A stretch of 64,000 nt of DNA from CAYSPG01 sp964432885 (lineage in GTDB: Bacteria; Bacteroidota; Bacteroidia; AKYH767-A; OLB10): assembly GCA_964432885.1 (NCBI GenBank), contig CAYSPG010000001.1, positions 186,001 through 250,000 on the forward strand, in the 5' to 3' direction. The translations under genes were made by a program, and so were the position numbers. Numbering within the stretch: position 1 is the stretch's first letter; every line of letters starts with the position of its first letter. The notes under the pieces are model-generated. The model was not told the origin of the DNA, ran no database searches, and saw only the letters and a list, made by a program, of their open reading frames with translations. Positions 54,301 to 62,505 of this stretch are shown piece by piece.

Positions 54301-55695
54301 AGCGGCCCAGTTAAAAGTTGCTGTTGTTGAAAGAACATTTGTAATTGTCATGTTTGCCGATGGCATGCACGAAGTACCAATGCAGGCTGTTAAACAAGTG
54401 CCGTTATTGTAATTATTCAAAATAACATTTTTGGGTTGTGTACCAAAACCCAATGATAAATTTATTCCAACAGCATCCAGATGACAGTAACTCATTATTG
54501 TACCTCCACCTGCAGGCACAGGCGCCCCACTGCACGAACCTTCGTATCCGTAACCGTGTGCAGGCCCGCAGCCGTCAATGGCAGTATTGTTTCCGTTCCA
54601 CACACATGCATGCGTGTGACGAGATCCCATGAGGTGGCCTTGTTCATGCGTAACCACCATAACACTCCATGAGTATGTAGGAACATTGTTATAAGAAGAA
54701 TTTACTCCACTATAGCATTGTGAGCTGTTTAGATTAGAGGCACAAATACCACTAAATCCTGCAGCTACCCCACCTCCTCCACCATATCCAAGCAAATGCC
54801 CTAAGTCGCCATTAATAGTATTACGGTAATTCTGAAACTGACTTAGGTAACTCGATGTAGAAGTTCCGGTATATGGGTCAACACTGTTCCATACAAAAAC
54901 TTCTGATAATTCAACAGGTATTGCATCGTTAGCATAAATAATTGCGCTTTGGTTAAACAAGCCTGTAACATAATTAGCTGCATTGGCAACACTTCCTTTA
55001 CCAGTAAAAATATCATAGTCAACTTCCCAAAATAACCGGATGCAATTTACCATTGATAATTTATTTGGATTTTGCAATTGCTCTGTTCTGTATAAACTAT
55101 TGTCATCCTCGGTATAACATTGCAGTGGAGATGGAGCGTTTAAATTTTTATCGTTGTAAAAAATGTGTTTGCCGGTAGCATCATTTTCTAATTTTCCTAA
55201 AACAAAATTTCCTGACGCTGTTGATATCATACCCATTACTTCATTATCAAATACACTAATGGCAGCAATAGAATTGTTATCGCCTTTAACGATTCCCCAA
55301 TAATGAACACCACCTGCGTAAGTAACAGGCAATCCACCCGAAAGGCTTGTGGTAACAGAAAAGTCAGGGGTAAAAAAATTGGCGCGGTACAATTCCATCT
55401 CAACCAAATTTCCTGAATTAGTAGGAATAACAAAGTTTAAATTCTCAGGTTTAGCAGCGATCAAATCCTGTGCATCCTGTTGCCTGAATTCCAATACCGT
55501 TGATCCGGAAACTACACCTGCTAGTTGCGAACTTCGCAGGGCTGAGGCAGGAGTAATGTCAAACAATTGTTGGGTAACAAATGCCTGACGATTTAATTTT
55601 TTGTCGTTGACTTTTTGAGCAACGGGTTTTAAATTTTGAGCAAACGATATGGCTGTAATGCCTATGAATGCTGCAACAAGTAATACTCTCTTCAT
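51385..55695 (-). CDS. Giant secreted zinc metalloprotease (reprolysin-like) with FN3, Ig repeats and T9SS domain
   Basis: 1436 residues. Signal peptide MKRVLLVAAFIGITAISFAQ. A propeptide-like region (to about 205) precedes the catalytic domain, in which VVTHEQGHLMGSRHTH (about residue 346) is the HExxHxxGxxH zinc motif of metzincins and GGTIMSYCH supplies the Met-turn. Then come three FN3-like modules (about 445-720), about eight Ig-like repeats (about 720-1330; FCQGGSVVLNA, YQWQKNSVD) and a T9SS domain (WKVVPNPFTNELTVYG ... KTIKVVKQ). It is probably exported to the surface or medium to degrade proteins. The C-terminal half resembles that of the M4 protease upstream. Confidence 0.92.
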   Translation of the reverse strand: MKRVLLVAAFIGITAISFAQNLKPVAQKVNDKKLNRQAFVTQQLFDITPASALRSSQLAGVVSGSTVLEFRQQDAQDLIAAKPENLNFVIPTNSGNLVEMELYRANFFTPDFSVTTSLSGGLPVTYAGGVHYWGIVKGDNNSIAAISVFDNEVMGMISTASGNFVLGKLENDATGKHIFYNDKNLNAPSPLQCYTEDDNSLYRTEQLQNPNKLSMVNCIRLFWEVDYDIFTGKGSVANAANYVTGLFNQSAIIYANDAIPVELSEVFVWNSVDPYTGTSTSSYLSQFQNYRNTINGDLGHLLGYGGGGGVAAGFSGICASNLNSSQCYSGVNSSYNNVPTYSWSVMVVTHEQGHLMGSRHTHACVWNGNNTAIDGCGPAHGYGYEGSCSGAPVPAGGGTIMSYCHLDAVGINLSLGFGTQPKNVILNNYNNGTCLTACIGTSCMPSANMTITNVLSTTATFNWAAVTGALSYNIQYRVVGAGTWQTGTSATTSYNAIGLTAGANYEWQVQTVCQTGTSIFTISMTFTTPPVTCNTPSNLSTTNVSYSSATFNWGAVAGATSYNIQYRIVGSGTWLTGTSTGTSYNAFSLVQLSNYEWQVQTVCAGGGTSAFSSSTLFTTTAQPCNTPQNNTTTNIGSTSATLYSSGATGGLVNIQYRIVGTPTWNSLPGVAIPYNLSGLIPLTNYEWQVQLICSLTVSGWSNSILFTTLCATPPAIITPAGNTTFCQGGSVVLNANAGAYSYQWQLNGTNISGQTSSSYTATASGSYTVIVTSGTCSATSSATIVTVIPVPTGTISGTQTICSGSAPLVLTFTGSGPWNFTVSDGSGSTNGVATSTPYTILVSPTTTTTYVLTAVSNATCIGTFSGNAIVTIGNINAAITPAGTVTLCEGSALSLSASTGIGYAYQWYKGTAAIAGATGATYTTGDGGTFYCVITSGTCTGTSNSVIVTKINNPNPTMTYSTPLTFCSPGSVTFTANTFAGVTYQWQKNSVDIAGATNQTYSATSTGKYRVKETANGCTKQGMDVQVNVNATSVSSVISANGPTSFCSGGSVVLSVDNAIPGYSYQWQNGGVNIAGATSNAYTATAAGVFTCVVSASCGTTTSNAITVTTSGIVALVTPSGNVSICNGATASLNANTGTGYGYQWMNNGVNISGATNATYNATAAGNYSVFITSPCGNATSAATVVNVQQLIASATPQATTICEGQAATFNANTGYAFSYQWYRNNVAIAGATSSSYATSQAATYKVVITQGGVCSSTSNNAVLTVINNPKPTITPNGPTTFCAGGSVTLIANSFAGVAYQWQKNSVNLAGATNQNYVANSTGQYRVIETANGCSKTATAIQITVNCRQNDGDDMAMKDWKVVPNPFTNELTVYGFELAIGDRLELIDIVGKSVLSQIITSSTESLNLHTANLNQGVYFLQVMSSGERKTIKVVKQ

Positions 55696-55770
55696 TTTGT
55701 TTAATTGTTTTTTATTGTGGTTTTCAAAAATATAATAACATTACTTAAAAAGAATATTTGTTAATAAAAA

Positions 55771-55801
55771 AAAGCGCCCCGGTTATCAACCGAAACGCTT
55801 T
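55771..55801 (-). terminator. Terminator of the M4 protease gene
   Basis: Hairpin with outer stem aaagcg (55771-55776) / cgcttt (55796-55801) and inner cggtt/aaccg, followed on the minus strand by T residues, 23 bp past the stop at 55824. Confidence 0.75.
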
Positions 55802-55823
55802 TTCTTTCAATTACTTGTTTTCT

Positions 55824-58800
55824 TTATTTCTGTTTTACCACTTTAATTGTTTTCTTTTCTGTGGGTGTACTTACTTGAAGAAAATACACACCAGATGGTA
55901 AGTTTAAGGTTTGAAGTTGCAGGTTTGAAGTTGCAGTGTTGATTGTTTGATATAATACCACTTTCCCAAGCATATCCATCATCTCTATTCTATCACCGGC
56001 ACTAAACTGTAAACCATAAACTGTAAATTCATCGGCAAAAGGATTAGGTACAACTTTTACTTCTTCAGAAATAGCTTCACCGGAAGCTGACCTGCAACTT
56101 ACTGTTACCTGAACAGGGGTAGCTATTTTACTGCAACCATTTGCTGTTTGCACAACACGATATTGACCCGTTGTGTTGGCTGTATAACTTTGGTTGGTAG
56201 CACCTGTAATGTTGGCTGAGTTTTTTTGCCACTGATAAACAACACCTGCAAACGTATTTGCTGTTAGAACCACACTGCTGCCTGCACAAAAAGTTGTAGG
56301 TCCGCCTGGTGTTATAGTTGGTTTTGGATTATTAATTACCACCAAAGTAGATTGATTAGATGTTGCACTACAAACTCCTCCTTGAGTAATTATCACAGTA
56401 TAGTTTGCTGCCTGAGAAGTTGCATAGGTCGAATTTGTTGCACCACTAAGCAACGCCCCGTTGCGATACCATTGATAGGTATAGTTGTATCCTGTGTTGG
56501 CGCTAAATGTTCCTGCCTGACCTTCGCAAACTGTAGTAAGCACAGGTGATGAAGACGAAGTAAGCGGAGCTACATTTACAACCGTGGTAGCTGAAGATGC
56601 GTTTCCGCATGGTGAAGTAATGTCTACCGAATAACTTCCTGCGGCTGTAGCGTTGTATGATGCATTAGTTGCTCCTGAAATTGGATTACCGTTTAACAAC
56701 CATTGATGATTATATCCTGTGCCGGTATTAGCAGAAAGTGCAGCAACTGCTCCATTGCAAATTGTAACAGTTCCAGAAGGTGAAACAACTGCTGCAATTC
56801 CACTGGTTGAAACAGAGATGGAATTGGAAGTTGCACTACCACATGATGCAGTAATAAAGCAAGTATATGTTCCAGTTCCTGTTGCAATGTAGGATGTACC
56901 ATTTGCACCTGAAATATCTACACCGTTATTTTTCCATTGATAATTGTAACCTGGAATAGAATTATTTACAGAAAGGGTAACAGAACCACCGCTGCAAAAT
57001 GAGGTAGGCCCGTTTGCATTAATAGCAGCCGTTACGGATAGTGCGTTTACACTTACCTGTAAATCCTGGCCTTGTTTGGTACAACCATTGGCAGTTAGTT
57101 TAACCCGGTATTTTCCGGTTGAGGTTGCAGTATAGGTTTGGTTGGTAGCACCTGCAATATCAACCGAATTTTTTTGCCATTGATATGTTACACCTGCATA
57201 GGTGTTTGACGTAAGCACAACATATCCAGGTGCACAAAATGTAAGTGGTGTAGTAAATGTAACAACAGGAGCAGGATTATTAATCACTGTAACTGGAATT
57301 ACATTTGAGTTTCCACTACAACTTGCAGCTGTTATATTACAGAAGTAATTACCGGCAGAAGAAATTGTATAACTAGATGAGGTTGCACCTGCTTGAATGG
57401 TATTGTTTTTATACCATTGATAAGAAGTTGCTCCTGGTGTTGCATTTAATGTTACCGCAGTTCCTTCGCATATAGCAGTTGCTCCGGATGCAGTAATTGT
57501 AGGGGTACCAACTCCTAAATTAACTTGAACAGGTACTGATGTTGTATTGCATTTTATATCGTATACATAAACGGTGTAACTTCCTGTTGAAGTGGCAGTG
57601 TATGTTGGATTATTAGATGAAGGTATTGGAGTTCCGTTCAACATCCATATATATGAAAGCCCTGCTCCGGTATTGGCAGATAATAAAACACTGCCATTGC
57701 ATGTATTAATAATTCCTGACGGAGAAATTACAGCTGTGGGGGCTGTGCTAACATTAATAGATGCTGTATTACTGTTGGTACAACTATTGCCATCAGTATA
57801 TGTATAAGTAAGAGTATAATTACCTGAAAGCCCGGCAGGGTTAAATAAATTTCCGCTCACTCCGGTTCCGCTAAATGTTCCTCCTGCAGGTGTGCCTGAT
57901 AAACTTACTGAAGCAGCATTGCTACAAACATCTGAATAAGTGCCGGCATTTACTGAAGGCAATGCATTTACATTAATAGTTGTGTTTGCATTTCCCGTGC
58001 AGCCATTGCCATCTATGTATTCATAATTAATGGTATATGCACCAGCGCCAATATTCGGATTAAAGCTGTTACCAGTTACTCCTGTGCCTGTAAAAGTTCC
58101 ACCTGCAGGTGTACCTGCCAATGTAATTACAGATGCGTTTTGACAAACAGAATTATAGCTGCCAGCGTTTACAACAGGTAAAGGATTAACTGTAATTGAT
58201 GTATAAGAGGTTGCTGTACAGCCATTGCCATCGGTATAGGTATAGCTGATAGGAAAAGTACCGTTGCTAAAACTTGGGTTAAAAATATTTCCGGCAACAC
58301 CTGCGCCAATAAATACACCACCTGCAGGTGTACCATTTAATGTAACATTACCTGAGTTTTCGCATACTGGCGAATAGGTTCCTGCATCTACAGATGGTAA
58401 AGCATTAACTACAATGTTAGTTGTGGCGCTTCCGCTGCAATTTCCGTTACTGTAATTATATGTTATGATATAACTTCCTGATGCAAGTCCGGCAGGATCA
58501 AAAAAGTTTGAACTTACTCCTGTACCAGAAAAAGTTCCTCCTGAAGGACTACCTGATAAAGCTATGGGCGAAGCGTTATTACAAATTGGATTGTAGGTAC
58601 CTGCATTTACACTTAGGGTTCCAATGTTTACTGTAGTAACTGGAGATGTGGCAGGCCCACAATTTGGAGATGGAACTGTGTATGAAGGTATATTTAATGT
58701 CCAGTTATTTAATGTGCCTACGTCTTGTGCGTATCTGTCATAAACTCGCAAAGTCCAGGTACCGTTTGGATTTATTGAACCATTGCCAAGTGAAGCAAAG

Positions 58801-61259
58801 GATGTTTTTGTAACAGGAATGCACGAAGTCCAGGTAGTTGCCCACGGCTTAAATGTTCCTGTAAAGGGAGCTGTACCTGAAGCAAGCGTTGTGGTACCTG
58901 CATCCGAAAAAACAGTATTTACATAATTATCGCCCGCACCACCAGCGCCATTGCTTAAACCAAGTACATCACCATTAGGTGCTACCAGCACTACATCAAT
59001 ATCACCATCGTAGGTATGCGTTAAGTTAACGGTTACCGTAATACCTGAAGGATTTATATTGCCAGCAAACCCACTTATTGTAATAGATGTGTTTGCAGCA
59101 TTGGTACATGTATTGTCAACAATTGTTGAAGTTGTGTTATTGGTTTGAGTTTGCCCAGCCAATGTTTGTGCTATATAGGTAACAGAATAATTTCCGGTAG
59201 AAGAAGCTGAGTAAGAAGAATTGGTAGCTCCACTAATTGGCGCTCCGTTTAAATTCCATTGGTATCCATAACCGGTAGATGTATTAGCATTAAGTGTTGC
59301 CGACCCACCGCTACAAAGGTCAACTGTTCCTGATGGTGAAATGGTGGCAGCAATACTGTTAACAGTAACGGCTGTAGCTGATGATGTAAAAGATGCACCA
59401 CAGGTAACAGTACTACAGGAGTAATTTCCTGTTTGACCTGCACTGTAATTGGCATTAGTGGCACCACTTATAGGCGAGCCGTTTAAATTCCATTGATAGG
59501 TGGTTCCACTGGCTGCATTGGCAGTAAGTAATACCGTGTTTCCGTTACAAAAGGTTGTGGGGCCATTGGCAGAAACAGTTGCCGCTGTTCCTATTTGACC
59601 TGAGCCAACACCTACTGCATACCAGGCATTGTTGGTTGCAATTACTTCGGGCGAGCAAGAACCATATAAATCGGTTGCTGCCTGTATGGCGTAAAATCGT
59701 GCATCAGCATACTGCGAGGTTGGGGTAAGATAAACTGTAAGATTTCTGTACGCAATTGCAGCGGCTTTTGTCATTCCTATTCCGGTTACATTGTATGCAT
59801 TTCCAATATCATTGGTTCCACTACCTCCTACTGTAAGTAAATAATACCAAAAATTTTGCACCCCACTATTTGTATGTACACCACCATTATCACCTGTGCC
59901 GGTGTACCAGTTAGTTCCTAAGTAGGTATCGGGGTCGCCATAGGCATTGGGATTTGAGTGCGAACGAAAAGCTCCTCCAATATCTTCGCCAATTAACCAA
60001 TCGAAAAATGCAGGTGCCGCATAATTTTCAATGGTAGTACCAAAAATATCGCTGAAAGATTCGTTAAGTGCTCCTGATTGGTATGAATAATTAAGATTTG
60101 CCGTGTAACTGGTAAGCCCGTGAGTAACTTCGTGCCCGCCAATATCAAGAGAAGTTAATGGGTTATATGTTGCATTACCATCACCATAGGTCATTCGTGT
60201 GCCATCCCAAAAAGCATTTACATAATTGGTGCTGTAATGTACATAGCTTAAAAGTTTTAATCCAGCATTGTTTATGCTGTTGCGTCCATAGGTTTGATAG
60301 TAGTAGTCGTACGTTTTTTCAGTGGCAAGGTGCGCATCGGTTGCATACTGATCTTTGTTTGCGTTTACGTTATTCCAATAATTATCGGTATCGGTAAAAT
60401 CAACAGCAGCACCATAGTTTGTTCCCTTTAACATATTGTACGTTTCAATACCCAACCCGCGACCGGTTTCACGCAAACGAAAGTTTGTTGCTGCTGTACT
60501 GTCGGTAATAATTGCCTGGTTACCTGCATAAGCGGTAACAGCCGTTGCATTGGCATTGCCTTCGTGTATCCTGTCAATCTTTTCTATAATAGCTCCGGTT
60601 TTAGCATCTACATAAATAAAATAGCGACCCATGGGTTCGTGTGCATACACATCAAATTGCCATGCAAGTTGGTAACCGCTTTTAATTTGTTGAGCATTGC
60701 TTGCCAGTACCAATTCACCAACAGGAAAAAAAGTAGCTGAAGGGTTATTTTGCTCACGCTTTAAAAAGGCTTCCTCTTGTGGCATTTGCCATTTGTAAAT
60801 AGTTGCGTTTATTTCGGTCATTGCATTTTGCAATGCAGCCTGTTCAGATAAAGAAACTGAAATTGACTTAGGCAATCTATCACTTAAAAAACCATTGGCT
60901 GAAATTAGTTTACCATTTAACGTATGTGCAATAAACATGGTATGCAAAACGGGATATCCCATATAAGTTTGTTGGTAACGATAGTGCACATAACCAAGTT
61001 GGTCTTTCTCGCTGTTTAATAGTTTAAAACTGCAGTCGGAATTTAAACGGGCATTGGTTTTTAACCAACCTTCAAGCATGTTTACTTCAGGTTGTGATGC
61101 TGGATTAAATTTAATAAAATTTGGTATGGAAGATTCGTCAACATAACGTAATTCTTCTGTGCCTTTAATTCTGCTATCGGCTGCAACGCCTTTTAGCTCT
61201 GATGCATTTACTGTGGCGAACATTGTAAGCGTACACAGTGTGAGTACTGTTTTTTTCAT
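55824..61259 (-). CDS. Giant secreted M4 (thermolysin-type) metalloprotease with P-domain, repeats and T9SS domain
   Basis: 1811 residues. Signal peptide ends at about VNASE. An FTP/PepSY-type propeptide (about 40-230) precedes the M4 domain, with zinc motif GGHEVTHGLTSY (about 372), third ligand ALNESFSDIFG, and GVHTNSGVQNFWYYLL. Two Ig-like modules, a proprotein convertase P-domain (about 705-865; HTYDGDIDVVLVAPNGD, GTWTLRVYDRYAQD), four repeats of about 72 residues (AGTYxxxCxNxxxxxLSGTPAGGTFSGTGV), about eight Ig-like modules and a T9SS domain (VKVVPNPFADEFTVYG ... KTIKVVKQK) follow. It should be exported and activated by removal of the propeptide. The last roughly 640 residues are homologous to those of the neighbouring metzincin. 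Confidence 0.93.
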   Translation of the reverse strand: MKKTVLTLCTLTMFATVNASELKGVAADSRIKGTEELRYVDESSIPNFIKFNPASQPEVNMLEGWLKTNARLNSDCSFKLLNSEKDQLGYVHYRYQQTYMGYPVLHTMFIAHTLNGKLISANGFLSDRLPKSISVSLSEQAALQNAMTEINATIYKWQMPQEEAFLKREQNNPSATFFPVGELVLASNAQQIKSGYQLAWQFDVYAHEPMGRYFIYVDAKTGAIIEKIDRIHEGNANATAVTAYAGNQAIITDSTAATNFRLRETGRGLGIETYNMLKGTNYGAAVDFTDTDNYWNNVNANKDQYATDAHLATEKTYDYYYQTYGRNSINNAGLKLLSYVHYSTNYVNAFWDGTRMTYGDGNATYNPLTSLDIGGHEVTHGLTSYTANLNYSYQSGALNESFSDIFGTTIENYAAPAFFDWLIGEDIGGAFRSHSNPNAYGDPDTYLGTNWYTGTGDNGGVHTNSGVQNFWYYLLTVGGSGTNDIGNAYNVTGIGMTKAAAIAYRNLTVYLTPTSQYADARFYAIQAATDLYGSCSPEVIATNNAWYAVGVGSGQIGTAATVSANGPTTFCNGNTVLLTANAASGTTYQWNLNGSPISGATNANYSAGQTGNYSCSTVTCGASFTSSATAVTVNSIAATISPSGTVDLCSGGSATLNANTSTGYGYQWNLNGAPISGATNSSYSASSTGNYSVTYIAQTLAGQTQTNNTTSTIVDNTCTNAANTSITISGFAGNINPSGITVTVNLTHTYDGDIDVVLVAPNGDVLGLSNGAGGAGDNYVNTVFSDAGTTTLASGTAPFTGTFKPWATTWTSCIPVTKTSFASLGNGSINPNGTWTLRVYDRYAQDVGTLNNWTLNIPSYTVPSPNCGPATSPVTTVNIGTLSVNAGTYNPICNNASPIALSGSPSGGTFSGTGVSSNFFDPAGLASGSYIITYNYSNGNCSGSATTNIVVNALPSVDAGTYSPVCENSGNVTLNGTPAGGVFIGAGVAGNIFNPSFSNGTFPISYTYTDGNGCTATSYTSITVNPLPVVNAGSYNSVCQNASVITLAGTPAGGTFTGTGVTGNSFNPNIGAGAYTINYEYIDGNGCTGNANTTINVNALPSVNAGTYSDVCSNAASVSLSGTPAGGTFSGTGVSGNLFNPAGLSGNYTLTYTYTDGNSCTNSNTASINVSTAPTAVISPSGIINTCNGSVLLSANTGAGLSYIWMLNGTPIPSSNNPTYTATSTGSYTVYVYDIKCNTTSVPVQVNLGVGTPTITASGATAICEGTAVTLNATPGATSYQWYKNNTIQAGATSSSYTISSAGNYFCNITAASCSGNSNVIPVTVINNPAPVVTFTTPLTFCAPGYVVLTSNTYAGVTYQWQKNSVDIAGATNQTYTATSTGKYRVKLTANGCTKQGQDLQVSVNALSVTAAINANGPTSFCSGGSVTLSVNNSIPGYNYQWKNNGVDISGANGTSYIATGTGTYTCFITASCGSATSNSISVSTSGIAAVVSPSGTVTICNGAVAALSANTGTGYNHQWLLNGNPISGATNASYNATAAGSYSVDITSPCGNASSATTVVNVAPLTSSSSPVLTTVCEGQAGTFSANTGYNYTYQWYRNGALLSGATNSTYATSQAANYTVIITQGGVCSATSNQSTLVVINNPKPTITPGGPTTFCAGSSVVLTANTFAGVVYQWQKNSANITGATNQSYTANTTGQYRVVQTANGCSKIATPVQVTVSCRSASGEAISEEVKVVPNPFADEFTVYGLQFSAGDRIEMMDMLGKVVLYQTINTATSNLQLQTLNLPSGVYFLQVSTPTEKKTIKVVKQK

Positions 61260-61470
61260 CTGTATTTATTATTTATTTTTTCTTAATTGGTAATCCCAAA
61301 ACTTCGGGAGGAAAACGCCATATATTTTTATGATTGTAACCAAAATTTTTATATGGCTATTTCAATTCAATAAAATAATGAAAGGTTTATACGGTTAGAA
61401 ATTGATTTGCTAATTAAAGAAAGAAAAGCGAAACTGGCAACAATTATATTAAAAATACAAAGCCAATAAA

Positions 61471-61496
61471 AAAGCCCTCCGTAGTTGGAAGGCTTT
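61471..61496 (-). terminator. Terminator of the rpmB operon
   Basis: 10-bp stem aaagccctcc (61471-61480) / ggaaggcttt (61487-61496) with one mismatch. It lies about 20 bp after the DUF4295 stop, with T residues following on the minus strand. Confidence 0.7.
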
Positions 61497-61516
61497 AGCT
61501 TATATTTCTTAATACA

Positions 61517-61669
61517 TTATTTAGATTTTAAAAAATCTTTAATGTGATCGTTGTGTACAATTTCTTCTTTAAATGAATAAGAACCTGCAGGCGACTTAAC
61601 CATTTTTATCACCTTTGAAAACTCTTTTCCTTTTCCTGATTTTAGGGTAGCAACTACTTTCTTTGCCAT
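61517..61669 (-). CDS. DUF4295 small basic protein
   Basis: 50 residues: begins MAKKVVATLKSGKGKEFSKV and ends IKDFLKSK, Lys-rich. Read directly from the sequence because it is short. DUF4295 is found almost only in Bacteroidota, next to rpmB-rpmG, and is presumed to be linked to the ribosome (family knowledge, function unproven). In many Bacteroidota ftsY follows it (from memory); here the next gene is the M4 protease and ftsY is not in the window. Confidence 0.9.
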   Translation of the reverse strand: MAKKVVATLKSGKGKEFSKVIKMVKSPAGSYSFKEEIVHNDHIKDFLKSK

Positions 61670-61726
61670 GTTTCTTTTTGTTTATTGTGTAATGTTATAA
61701 ATTAGGGATTAAATTTTTTGAAACGA

Positions 61727-61909
61727 TTATTTAATCTCTTTGTGTAAAGTCATTTTTTTAAGAATCGGGTTGTATTTTTTCAACTCCAGCCTGTCGGGGG
61801 TATTTTTTTTGTTTTTGGTAGTTATGTGACGCGAAATACCGGGCTGCCCACTCGCAGCATGTTCGGTACATTCTAAAATTACCTGAACTCTATTGCCTTT
61901 TTTTGCCAT
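61727..61909 (-). CDS. rpmG: 50S ribosomal protein L33
   Basis: 60 residues: MAKKGNRVQVILECTEHA, GISRHITTKNKKNTPDRLEL, KKYNPILKKMTLHKEIK. It has only one Cys, so it is the zinc-free form. It lies 20 bp after rpmB and before DUF4295, the normal phylum order. Confidence 0.97.
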   Translation of the reverse strand: MAKKGNRVQVILECTEHAASGQPGISRHITTKNKKNTPDRLELKKYNPILKKMTLHKEIK

Positions 61910-61929
61910 GTTTAATTAGTTTTTCTGTT

Positions 61930-62163
61930 TTAAATTTTTCCTTTTTTCATCAGGCTGTTCATACAGGCCGAAATGCCTTTTTTATTTATAGTTCTAATGG
62001 CTGATGTTGAAAGTTTAAGTGTTATCCATTCGCCTGTTTCTGGAATAAAAAATTTTTTATTCTGCAGGTTGGGGTTAAATCTACGCTTTGTTTTACGGTT
62101 TGAAAACGAAACGCTGTTTCCTACAACACTCTTTTTTCCTGTTAAGTCACAAATCTGAGACAT
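61930..62163 (-). CDS. rpmB: 50S ribosomal protein L28
   Basis: 77 residues from ATG 62163 (MSQICDLTGKKSVVGNSVSF); an in-frame Met at 62199 would add 12 residues but lies over the promoter, so it is rejected. The family motifs KRRFNPNLQNKKFF and GEWITLKLSTSAIRTINKKG are present. First gene of the rpmB-rpmG-DUF4295 operon. Confidence 0.96.
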   Translation of the reverse strand: MSQICDLTGKKSVVGNSVSFSNRKTKRRFNPNLQNKKFFIPETGEWITLKLSTSAIRTINKKGISACMNSLMKKGKI

Positions 62164-62189
62164 TTTATATGCTTTTTTAAATGGGAGCG

Positions 62190-62219
62190 CAAATATCATA
62201 AAAAAAGTATTATATGCAA
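62190..62219 (-). promoter_or_regulatory. Promoter of the rpmB operon
   Basis: On the minus strand: TTG at 62219-62217, a 19-bp spacer, and GATATTTG at 62197-62190 (one mismatch to TAnnTTTG). It lies about 27 bp before the rpmB ATG. Confidence 0.55.
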
Positions 62220-62505
62220 ATATTAAACTTTATATCCGTTTCTTATTTCAGATAATAGTGATTTATAAAGCTTATCCAGGCTATTGGTTTAAAGGTAAAA
62301 TATCATTCCGCACCAGCGTTGTAATTTAGTTTACCAGTAAATTAGCTTTTAGCGCCAGCGTTTTAATTTCCAGAAACCTCTTTTAACAGAAAAAGCCCCA
62401 AAACACGTTTTGGTAGCTTTTAAATTTTTCCAAAATTTAGCTATCAATGAATTTTTAAGTCATAAAAAACTTTGTACGATGGGATATTTTGAATAAAACA
62501 AACTG
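62220..62505. other. Spacer between rpmB promoter and katG
   Basis: No gene seen. It holds two 18-bp direct repeats with two mismatches (62310-62327 and 62352-62369, gcaccagcgttgtaattt / gcgccagcgttttaattt) spaced 42 bp apart; role unknown. No clear terminator for katG was found. Confidence 0.5.
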
